This document shows positions 57,335-64,000 of a stretch of DNA of 64,000 nucleotides, one piece after another. The position numbers were made by a program, and so were the translations under genes. How positions within the stretch are numbered: position 1 is the stretch's first letter; every line of letters starts with the position of its first letter. Source of the stretch: Planctomycetota bacterium (lineage in GTDB: Bacteria; Planctomycetota; Phycisphaerae; Phycisphaerales; UBA1924); contig JBCBSM010000002.1 in NCBI GenBank assembly GCA_039819165.1, positions 357,832 through 421,831 of the forward strand, in the 5' to 3' direction. Below the pieces are notes generated by a model, which was given only the letters and a program-made list of their open reading frames with translations, had not been told where the DNA came from and made no database searches.

Positions 57335-58903
57335 ATGGCCCAAACGACCGCAGCGGGACAGGCGACGCAGGACGGCACCCGGCCGAAGGAGCGGCCGCGG
57401 CGCACGCCACGCCGGGAGATCTGGCGGCCCATCGACCGGCAGGACTTCGGCTTCGACGAGGCGCGGCACCTGTTGTGGCGGGCGGGCTTCGGCGCGACGC
57501 CCGACCAGATCTCGGCGATCGAGCGTTTGGGCCCCCAGCGCGCGGTGGACTACCTGCTGAGCGCCGACGAGATCCCCTACGAAGATCCGCGGGCCGACCT
57601 GTTCGATCCCAACATCATCCGCCCCTACACGCAGGAAGAGCAGCGGATGGCCGCGCTGGCGCGGCGGCAGCGAGACGAGGACACCCTCGCACGCCTGCGG
57701 GCCATGCGGCAGCAGGCCCAGCGGGAGGACCGCCGGCAGATCCGCGGCGTGCAGCGGTGGTGGCTGGAGCGGATGATCGAGACGCCCCGGCCACTCGAAG
57801 AGAAGATGACGCTGTTCTGGCACGGCCACTTCGCGACCAGCTACCGCACGATCGAGAACAGCTACCACATGTACCTGCAGAACCAGCGATTCCGCCGGCA
57901 CGCGCTGGGCAGCTACGCGGACCTGATGTTCGAGATCATCCGCGACCCGGCGATGCTCGCCTACCTCGACAACAACGACAGCCGCAAGGGCCAACCCAAC
58001 GAGAACCTCGCCCGGGAGCTGATGGAGCTCTTCAGCCTGGGCGTGGGCAACTACACCGAGCGGGACATCAAGGAGGGCGCGCGGGCGCTCACGGGCTACA
58101 CCTTCCGCGACGACGAGTTCTACTTCGATCGCGGCAACCACGACGAGGGTCCCAAATCGATCCTGGGCGCGCGGGGCGGCCTCGACGGCGATGGCTTCGT
58201 GAACGCGATCCTGTCGCGCGACGCCACCGCCGAGTTCATGACGCGGAAGCTGTACCGCTACTTCGTGGCCGACCTACCCGAGAGCAACCGCGACGACCCG
58301 CGGGAGGCCGCCGAAGCGCTGCGGAACATGCGGAGCGTCTTCCGGCGATCGAAGTACGAGATCAAGCCGCTGCTCCGCGAGCTGTTCCTGAGCAACCACT
58401 TCTACTCGGACGCGGTGCGGGGCGAGCACATCAAGAGCCCGGCCGAGCTGGTCGTGGGCGGCGTGCGGGAGCTGCGCACGCCGGTGCGGGACCTGTCGGT
58501 GCTGCTGGATGCGATGGAGTTGATGGGCCAGAACCTGCTGTTCCCGCCGAGCGTTGCGGGATGGGCCGGCGGCCGGGCGTGGATCAACACGTCGACGATG
58601 TTCATCCGCCAGAACACGCTGGCGTTCCTGCTGACGGGCCGCAAGCCGGGCGGGGCGGACGCCCTGGCCGATCGCCAGGTGTACGACCCCGGGCCGATCC
58701 TGGGGCAGCTGGCCGAGGCGCTCGGTGCCGGGGACGAAGCGCACACGGTGCGATCGGTGCTTCGGTACGCGCTGGGCCGCGTGCCCGGGCACGCCCGGGA
58801 ACCGCTCGCCGGCGCGCTGCGGAGCGCGCGGGGCTCATCGAGCGAAGCGATGCGGGACATGCTGCTGCTGGTCACCGCGATGCCCGAATACCAGCTCTGC
58901 TAG
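57335..58903 (+). CDS. DUF1800 family protein
   Basis: The 522-residue product matches the DUF1800 family by ARHLLWRAGFGATPDQISAI near 45, WWLERMIETPRPLEEKMTLF then WHGHFATSYR near 160, QNQRFRRHALGSYADLMFEI, AMLAYLDNNDSRKGQPNENL then ARELMELFSLGVGNYTE near 220, and FPPSVAGWAGGRAWIN near 410. Function is unknown, but in planctomycetes and others it is almost always beside a DUF1501 gene, as here (67 bases downstream). No signal peptide is obvious. An Arg-rich N-terminus precedes the domain. The ATG at 57335 has GGGAGG at six bases. Confidence 0.92.
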   Translation: MAQTTAAGQATQDGTRPKERPRRTPRREIWRPIDRQDFGFDEARHLLWRAGFGATPDQISAIERLGPQRAVDYLLSADEIPYEDPRADLFDPNIIRPYTQEEQRMAALARRQRDEDTLARLRAMRQQAQREDRRQIRGVQRWWLERMIETPRPLEEKMTLFWHGHFATSYRTIENSYHMYLQNQRFRRHALGSYADLMFEIIRDPAMLAYLDNNDSRKGQPNENLARELMELFSLGVGNYTERDIKEGARALTGYTFRDDEFYFDRGNHDEGPKSILGARGGLDGDGFVNAILSRDATAEFMTRKLYRYFVADLPESNRDDPREAAEALRNMRSVFRRSKYEIKPLLRELFLSNHFYSDAVRGEHIKSPAELVVGGVRELRTPVRDLSVLLDAMELMGQNLLFPPSVAGWAGGRAWINTSTMFIRQNTLAFLLTGRKPGGADALADRQVYDPGPILGQLAEALGAGDEAHTVRSVLRYALGRVPGHAREPLAGALRSARGSSSEAMRDMLLLVTAMPEYQLC

Positions 58904-58970
58904 CCTCTCGTGGCCCCGCGCAACAGAACGACACTCAGGACGACCGGTTCACGACGAAGGAAGCACGACG

Positions 58971-60302
58971 ATGGATCTGCACAACAGCAAGGCGTTCACG
59001 CGGCGGACCTTCCTGGGCCGGGGCGTGATGCTGGCGTCGGCCTCGGTGATGGCGCCGGGCTTCGTCCAGTCGTCGGCGCTCGGCCTGCCCGCACCCTCGG
59101 ACCTGCTGGGCAGCCTCGCGGGCGTGCCCGAGGACCAAGTGCTGGTCATCGTGCAGCTCTCGGGCGGCAACGACGGGCTGAACACCGTCATCCCCTACGG
59201 CAGCGACGAGTACTACCGAGCCCGGCGGAACCTGAACGTCTCCAAGGAGAACGTGCTGCCGATCAGCGAGAAGCTGGGCCTCGGCCTGCACCCCTCGCTC
59301 GCCCCGATGAAGGAGCTGTACGACGAGGGCATGTGCTCGATCTTCCAGGGCGTAGGCTACCCCAACCCCAATCGCTCGCACTTCAAGAGCATGGACATCT
59401 GGCACACGGCCGACACCAGCGGCGTGGGCACGGGCTGGTTGGGTCGCTACCTGGATAGCGAGTGCGTCGGATTCGGCGCGGGTGAGAGCGGCTCGCGTCC
59501 CGATGCGCAGGTGAAGGCCGGCAACGGCGCGCCCCCCGCGGTCGCCATCGGCCGCAGCGCCCCGCTGGCGATGCAGGGCGGCCAGATCCAGCCGGTCGCC
59601 TTCGAGACCGCCGACCTGTTCCGCTGGCTGGGCGAGGATCACGACGCGCGGCTCACCGACGAGTACCACGCGCTCAACTCGCACGAGCCGGCGGATGGGA
59701 ACGACGGATCCAACGCCTCGTTCTTGACCAAGACCGCGCTGGATGCGCAGGTCAGCAGCGAGCAGATCCGCAGGGCCGTCGCGCTGCGGCCGCTGGTGCA
59801 GTACCCCGGCAACCCGCTGGCGCAGCAGCTGGCGATGATCGCCCAGATGATCCGCGCCGGGCTCAAGACCCGCATCTTCTACGCGACGCTGGGCGGCTTC
59901 GATACGCACGCCGGCCAGGGCGGACGCTTCGGGCGGCACGCGCAGCTGCTGGGACAGATGGCCCAGTCGATCCGCGCGTTCTACCGCGACCTGAAGGAGC
60001 AGGGCAACGACGGCCGCGTCATGACGCTGACCTTTAGCGAGTTCGGCCGTCGCGTATCGCAGAACGCCAGCGGCGGCACCGATCACGGGACGGCCGCGCC
60101 GATGTTCCTCTTCGGGCCCATGGTCCGCCCCGGCATCCACGGCACCCACCCGTCGATGAGCGACCTGGACAACGGCGACCTGAAGCACACGCTGGACTTC
60201 CGCCACGTCTACGCCGGCGTGCTCGATAGCTGGATGGGCGCCGACGCGAGGGCCATCCTCAAGCGGAGTTACCGGCCCGCGCTCGTGCTCCGCCGGGGCT
60301 GA
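58971..60302 (+). CDS. DUF1501 family protein, Tat-exported
   Basis: The 443-residue product has a Tat signal (AFTRRTFLGRGVMLASASVM) and DUF1501 motifs: LVIVQLSGGNDGLNTVIPY near 58, LGLGLHPSLAPMKELYDEG, YPNPNRSHFKSMDIWHTA, YATLGGFDTHAGQ near 305, TFSEFGRRVSQNASGGTDHG then TAAPMFLFG near 355. The family resembles alkaline-phosphatase/sulfatase-fold proteins with conserved Asp/His, but activity is not established. It follows the DUF1800 gene and probably works with it, one protein exported through Tat and the other without an obvious signal. Confidence 0.93.
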   Translation: MDLHNSKAFTRRTFLGRGVMLASASVMAPGFVQSSALGLPAPSDLLGSLAGVPEDQVLVIVQLSGGNDGLNTVIPYGSDEYYRARRNLNVSKENVLPISEKLGLGLHPSLAPMKELYDEGMCSIFQGVGYPNPNRSHFKSMDIWHTADTSGVGTGWLGRYLDSECVGFGAGESGSRPDAQVKAGNGAPPAVAIGRSAPLAMQGGQIQPVAFETADLFRWLGEDHDARLTDEYHALNSHEPADGNDGSNASFLTKTALDAQVSSEQIRRAVALRPLVQYPGNPLAQQLAMIAQMIRAGLKTRIFYATLGGFDTHAGQGGRFGRHAQLLGQMAQSIRAFYRDLKEQGNDGRVMTLTFSEFGRRVSQNASGGTDHGTAAPMFLFGPMVRPGIHGTHPSMSDLDNGDLKHTLDFRHVYAGVLDSWMGADARAILKRSYRPALVLRRG

Positions 60303-60465
60303 CCGGACCGGCCCGAGCGGCAGCCGCGGCGGCGATGGGCCGCGTGACCGCGCCAGATGGCTCTACCGGCGATCGCGTCCGCGATGCCGCGGCGGTTGGG
60401 CGAACCACCGCCCCAGGAACCCCGATGCCACCGGCGGGTATGCCCGCACCCCTGGAGGCCTCGGC

Positions 60466-61488
60466 ATGTTCACGCGGTTCCGCAACGGCTGGTCGCTCGG
60501 CATGGCGAGCGTCGGCCTGCTCCGGCAGAATCCCAAGCTGCTCGTCTTCCCCTTCTTCAGCACCATCGCGTGCGCCGTTGTGCTCGCGAGCTTCGTGCTG
60601 CCGCTGGTTGGCACGCCCACGGGGCAGGCGATCCTCGCGTCCGAGGATCCCAACGCCGGCATCGGGCACATGCTCGTGCTCTTCCTGATGTACTTCTGCT
60701 GCTACCTGGTGATGCTGTTCTTCAACTCGGCCCTCGTCGGCGTCACGATGCTCTACCTCGATGGACGGGACTACAAGCTGACCGATGGCCTGCGGATCGC
60801 CTGGGATCGCTTCTCGCTGATCATCCTGTGGGCGCTCATCGCGGCATCGGTGGGCTTTGCGCTCAAGATGATCGAGCAACGCTCCAAGCTCGTCGGCAAG
60901 ATCATCGCGCTGCTGCTGGGGTCGGCGTGGACCGCCATCACCTACTTCGTGGTGCCGGTGCTGATCGTCGAGCGAGCCCCGGCGCACCAGGCGATCGGTC
61001 GATCGTTCAGCCTGATGCGGCAGACCTGGGGCGAGGGGCTGGTGGCCAACTGGGCGACCGACCTCGTCGTCGTGCTCGGCACGCTGCTGTGCGTGCCCGT
61101 GATGCTGCTGGGCTTCGCCACCGGCGATCCGATCGTCATCGGCATCACCATCCTGCTGTGCCTGGCATGGTTCGGCTTCATGATGCTGGTCTCCATGACG
61201 CTCGAGACGGTGCTCACCGCCGTGCTCTACGTGTACGCGCGGACGGGCGAGGCCCCCGAGGGCTTCGACGCCGAGATGCTGGGGCTGGCCTTCGCGGGCC
61301 GCGGCGGATCCGAGGCGATCCGCATCGGCAACGAGGGACCCGAGACGGCCGAGGCGCAGTCGGCGATCTCCGCCGGCGGCGGCCTTCCCGCGATGCCCGC
61401 GATGCCCGCCGCTCAGGCCGGGCCGTCGCTGGCCGACATCCGGGCGCGGCAAGACGCGGACGCCGGTGCGTCCACCGACGCCGCGTAG
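60466..61488 (+). CDS. DUF6159-like integral membrane protein
   Basis: The 340-residue product has about six helices: LLVFPFFSTIACAVVLASFV near 25, MLVLFLMYFCCYLVMLFFNS near 68, FSLIILWALIAASVGFALKM near 115, ITYFVVPVLIVERAPAHQAI near 158, LVVVLGTLLCVPVMLLGFAT near 195 and ILLCLAWFGFMMLVSMTLE near 225. The start (MFTRFRNGWSLGMASVGLLR) and the helix order match DUF6159-type proteins of unknown role. A disordered Met/Pro/Ala tail follows from 280. GGAGG lies seven bases before the ATG. Confidence 0.8.
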   Translation: MFTRFRNGWSLGMASVGLLRQNPKLLVFPFFSTIACAVVLASFVLPLVGTPTGQAILASEDPNAGIGHMLVLFLMYFCCYLVMLFFNSALVGVTMLYLDGRDYKLTDGLRIAWDRFSLIILWALIAASVGFALKMIEQRSKLVGKIIALLLGSAWTAITYFVVPVLIVERAPAHQAIGRSFSLMRQTWGEGLVANWATDLVVVLGTLLCVPVMLLGFATGDPIVIGITILLCLAWFGFMMLVSMTLETVLTAVLYVYARTGEAPEGFDAEMLGLAFAGRGGSEAIRIGNEGPETAEAQSAISAGGGLPAMPAMPAAQAGPSLADIRARQDADAGASTDAA

Positions 61489-61593
61489 CAGAGGGGATCG
61501 CGTTCGGCCCGCGGGCCGCCGAACCCTGAGCGTTGATTGAGGTCCGTCCTCACGCCGGGCGGGTGCATGCGGCGTCTGCTGGCCGGCGTACAC

Positions 61594-61623
61594 GAAAACA
61601 CCCCGGACGATGCGTCCGGGGTG
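61594..61623 (-). terminator. Rho-independent terminator of the dockerin-like gene
   Basis: On the minus strand CACCCCGGAC, loop GCATC, GTCCGGGGTG (61623-61599) form a perfect 10-base stem followed by TTTTC (61597-61593). It lies 57 bases after the stop at 61681. The plus-strand side lacks a T-run, so it mainly serves the minus-strand gene. Confidence 0.75.
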
Positions 61624-61680
61624 CTGGTATCGAGCATGCCAGGGTGCGTGCCCCCTTGGGCTTCTACGCCGCGATGCCGA

Positions 61681-64000
61681 TTACGGGCAGCCGGCGTCGA
61701 AGAGGTTCTGGAACTCGAGGAAGTCGAAGATCGTCAGCTCGCCATCGCCGTCGAAGTCGGCGGCCAGGTCGCCGGCGTCGAAGAGGTTCTGGAACTCGAG
61801 GAAGTCGAAGATGGTGGCCTCGCCGTCGCCGTCGAGGTCGACCGGGCAGCCGGTGCCGAGCAGCGCGTCGATGGCGTCGAGGTCGTCCTGGTTGACCACC
61901 AGGTCGCCGGTGACGTCGGCCGAGAGATCGAAGAGCACCGCCTCGGCGATGTCGTCCCAGTTGGCCTCGCCGTCGCCCACGGCGTCGATCTGGGCCTGGA
62001 TGTAGGCGCGGTCGTTGGCGTCGACGACGCCATCGGCGCCGGCCTCGGGCGACCAGCCCGGCGTGGTCAGGCCCGCGGCGTTGGACACGTCGAAGCGGGA
62101 ATCGCCGCTGGAGTAGGCGATCGAGCCATCGCCGATGGTGGTCATGAAGAAGTTGCCGCTGGCCGAGGCGTCGTCGATGGCCGTGAAGCCGGCGACGCGA
62201 TCGAGCAGGCCGGTCGTGGGATCGATCGCCAGGCCATCGGCGGCGTAGCGGGCGTCATCGGCGTCGAAGTTGCCGTCGCCGTCGAAGTCGCCGATGATCT
62301 CGAGGACGAGATCGCTGCCCGGCTCGAAGCCTGCACGATCCTCGAGGGCCTCGACCAGCTCGTCGAGGTCGTCCAGGTTTCGCTCGCCGTCATTATCGAA
62401 GTCGCCGGCGATCTTGTTGCGGTCGGACAGCTCTGAGGCGTAGAGCACCGGGGCGCCGGACTGGTCGACGTAGTTGCCGCCGCCGACAACGCCGTCGGTG
62501 TAGGTGACGCCGGTGGTGCGGGTGGGCACCAAGCCGGCCTCGTCGAAGTCGAAGTCCTGGGCCCGCGGGTCGCCCAGCACGTCGCTGTTGACGCGGATGA
62601 AGTCCTGCAGCGACTGGTTGAAGTCCGGGTTGGCGATCAGGTTCAACGGATCGTTGAGGTCCTGGACGAAGTCGGTCGAAGCCGTCAGGGTGAAGTTGCG
62701 GGCCAGGAACTCGGCCGGGGTGAACTCGGCCTCGGGGACGGTGGGATCATCCTCGAACACCGAGATGCTGCCGGTGATGTTGTTGAGGTAGGCCGCGGCC
62801 TGCTCGTTGGCCATCGGGGGCAGGGTCGAGCCGGCCTCGCCGCCCAGCGACGGGGCGACGGCCTTCGGCGAGCCGATGGTCGTGAAGCTCTCGGGGCCGC
62901 CGATGGTGTAGCCGTTGGCGTCGTTGTCGAGCACCTCGTCGATGACCGCACGCGAGAACTCGGTGCCGCCCTGGAGGTCGTTGCGGACGGCCAGCATGTT
63001 GGCCTGGCCCGAGAAGAGCCAGCGGCTCAGGCGCTCGGCGCCGGTGTGGCCGATGGCCAGGCGGGTGTTGATGACGGTCTGCTCAAGCGAGCCCGAGCCG
63101 CCCTTGTTGCCCGGCACAAAGTCCGGACCGAGGATGTTGAACTCGGCGCGGTTGTTCTTGACGCCGATGTTCTCGCCGCGACCCCACGAGGGATCCAGGC
63201 CGATGGAGTTCTGGAAGCCGTTGCGGGTGCCCGAGCCCGAGTCGCGGACGACGAACACGAGGTTCTCGCCGTTGCTGCGGCGGCCGGTGGCGTTGCCGTA
63301 GCGGAGGTCGCTCATGTCGATCTCGCTGAGGCCGACGCCGTAGTTGACGACCGGGGCGATGGGCACGAAGGCGATCGGCGTGTCGAAGATCACGTCGGTG
63401 GCGTCGATGGCCGGCGGGTTGGTGGGATCGAACAGCGACAGGCCGCCCAGATCCTTGAGGCCCTGGCCCTGGCCGCTGGGCGTGCCGTCCTTCTCGACCG
63501 ACGAGATGCCCGAATCGCCGTAGCCCACGGCGCCAGGGTTGGCCTCGAACGAGCCGGTGCCGGCGATGGTCACGAACCACGACGACGGCACGTCGAGGAC
63601 GCCCATGTCGATGCGCTTGCCGCCGGCGCTCTCGGTGCCGGGGAAGGTGTAGGTGCTTGCCAGGAAGCTGCCGTCGGTGGCCGACCGGAACGGCGAGCCG
63701 CCCGGGTTGGCGACATTGAAGACGCCGGCGACCGGGCCGGTGTCCTCGTTGATGAACAGCTCGCGGTTGGCCAGGGCGTTCTCGGCGTCCTCGGAGAACA
63801 GGCCGACCTGCGGATCATCATCGTCGCGGGTCTCGTCGAAGAAGGGGAAGCCGCCGCCGCCGAAGGGGCCATCGGGATCGCTGGTCAGCACGAACTCGGC
63901 GAAGCCGTTGCCCGAGCCGGTCGAGCGGTAGGTGACGATCCAGTGGGCGTCGTCGTCGAAGGGCACGGTGCGCTGGCCGGCGGGGGCGAGCTGGTCGACG
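61681..64000 (-). CDS. Large secreted substrate-binding-like protein with dockerin-like 'GC' tail, 5' end cut
   Basis: At least 772 residues are visible; the N-terminus lies beyond base 64000. The N-terminal two-thirds resemble periplasmic phosphate/solute-binding proteins: VFVVRDSGSGTRNGFQNSIG, GRGENIGVKNNRAEFNILG, LSRWLFSGQANMLAVRNDLQ and SRAVIDEVLDNDANGYTIGG. The C-terminal third has Ca-binding-type Asp loops (DFDNDGERNLDDLDELVE; DFDGDGNFDADDARY), then two adjacent repeats (DLDGDGEATIFDFLEFQNLF; DFDGDGELTIFDFLEFQNLF) ending in DAGCP, the 'GC-type' dockerin-like tail known in Phycisphaerae. It should be surface-attached or exported. A clear terminator follows. Confidence 0.85.
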   Translation of the reverse strand, partial: VDQLAPAGQRTVPFDDDAHWIVTYRSTGSGNGFAEFVLTSDPDGPFGGGGFPFFDETRDDDDPQVGLFSEDAENALANRELFINEDTGPVAGVFNVANPGGSPFRSATDGSFLASTYTFPGTESAGGKRIDMGVLDVPSSWFVTIAGTGSFEANPGAVGYGDSGISSVEKDGTPSGQGQGLKDLGGLSLFDPTNPPAIDATDVIFDTPIAFVPIAPVVNYGVGLSEIDMSDLRYGNATGRRSNGENLVFVVRDSGSGTRNGFQNSIGLDPSWGRGENIGVKNNRAEFNILGPDFVPGNKGGSGSLEQTVINTRLAIGHTGAERLSRWLFSGQANMLAVRNDLQGGTEFSRAVIDEVLDNDANGYTIGGPESFTTIGSPKAVAPSLGGEAGSTLPPMANEQAAAYLNNITGSISVFEDDPTVPEAEFTPAEFLARNFTLTASTDFVQDLNDPLNLIANPDFNQSLQDFIRVNSDVLGDPRAQDFDFDEAGLVPTRTTGVTYTDGVVGGGNYVDQSGAPVLYASELSDRNKIAGDFDNDGERNLDDLDELVEALEDRAGFEPGSDLVLEIIGDFDGDGNFDADDARYAADGLAIDPTTGLLDRVAGFTAIDDASASGNFFMTTIGDGSIAYSSGDSRFDVSNAAGLTTPGWSPEAGADGVVDANDRAYIQAQIDAVGDGEANWDDIAEAVLFDLSADVTGDLVVNQDDLDAIDALLGTGCPVDLDGDGEATIFDFLEFQNLFDAGDLAADFDGDGELTIFDFLEFQNLFDAGCP
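61690..61812. repeat. 42-base direct repeat, period 81 bases
   Basis: The sequences 61690-61731 and 61771-61812 are identical over 42 bases. They encode the ATIFDFLEFQNLFDAG-like unit twice, 27 codons apart, in the tail of the dockerin-like protein. Identity at the nucleotide level implies recent duplication or gene conversion. Confidence 0.9.

Overview
The window is a GC-rich, gene-dense stretch of bacterial chromosome that looks like a planctomycete, most probably of the Phycisphaerae/Phycisphaerales. The evidence is the family content: a Minf_1886-type protein (a family largely confined to Planctomycetes and Verrucomicrobia), a DUF1800–DUF1501 pair, PEP-CTERM-like proteins ending in a hydrophobic stretch plus Arg cluster, a secreted protein with a duplicated EF-hand/dockerin-like 'GC' tail, an IF-3 with a long acidic tail, and an alternative complex III cluster paired with an A2-type caa3 oxidase. 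I saw no tRNA, rRNA, CRISPR array, insertion sequence or prophage. About 56 protein genes are supported; two run off the window edges (1..234 and 61681..64000).

Region 1-31 kb is mostly housekeeping genes with a strong DNA-repair flavour. In order it holds small membrane and charged proteins (1-2.1 kb), an AlkC/AlkD-like HEAT protein with a 7Fe ferredoxin (2.1-3.1 kb), uvrB (3.2 kb), a secreted repeat protein with a phosphodiester glycosidase (5.6-8.0 kb), a lipoprotein, and uvrA (8.8 kb). Next come a MacB-like ABC permease, infC (apparently with an AUC start), a Ser/Thr kinase, an APC permease fused to a universal-stress domain, a PcrA/UvrD helicase, a GNAT-like protein, Dps, Ppx/GppA, ffh, an AI-2E transporter with the Minf_1886 protein, and an alkyladenine DNA glycosylase. 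Three paralogous PEP-CTERM-like secreted proteins lie at 27.6, 31.5 and 32.0 kb.

Region 32.7-57.2 kb is respiratory. On the minus strand, resB and ccsA (System II cytochrome c maturation) lie downstream of an amidohydrolase. After an OmpA-like lipoprotein on the plus strand comes one long minus-strand array running from 55.3 to 39.5 kb: actA-actB-actC-actD-actE-actF, a small membrane protein, sco, coxB, coxA, coxC, coxD and an unknown membrane protein. The products should form a quinol-to-oxygen route: alternative complex III oxidises (mena)quinol and passes electrons through c-type hemes to a caa3 oxidase whose subunit II carries its own cytochrome c. ctaA (heme A synthase) diverges from actA across an AT-rich regulatory gap, so most of the heme c, heme A and copper maturation functions needed by the chain sit together.

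Region 57.3-64 kb holds the DUF1800 and DUF1501 (Tat) genes, a DUF6159-like membrane protein, and the 3' part of a large secreted, substrate-binding-like protein with a dockerin-like tail and a clear terminator.

Gene packing is tight. Many same-strand neighbours overlap by ATGA or GTGA, and three convergent pairs share a single CTAG as both stop codons. Start codons were chosen from Shine-Dalgarno sequences, signal peptides and family alignment from memory. No database search was possible, so family names rest on motif recognition.
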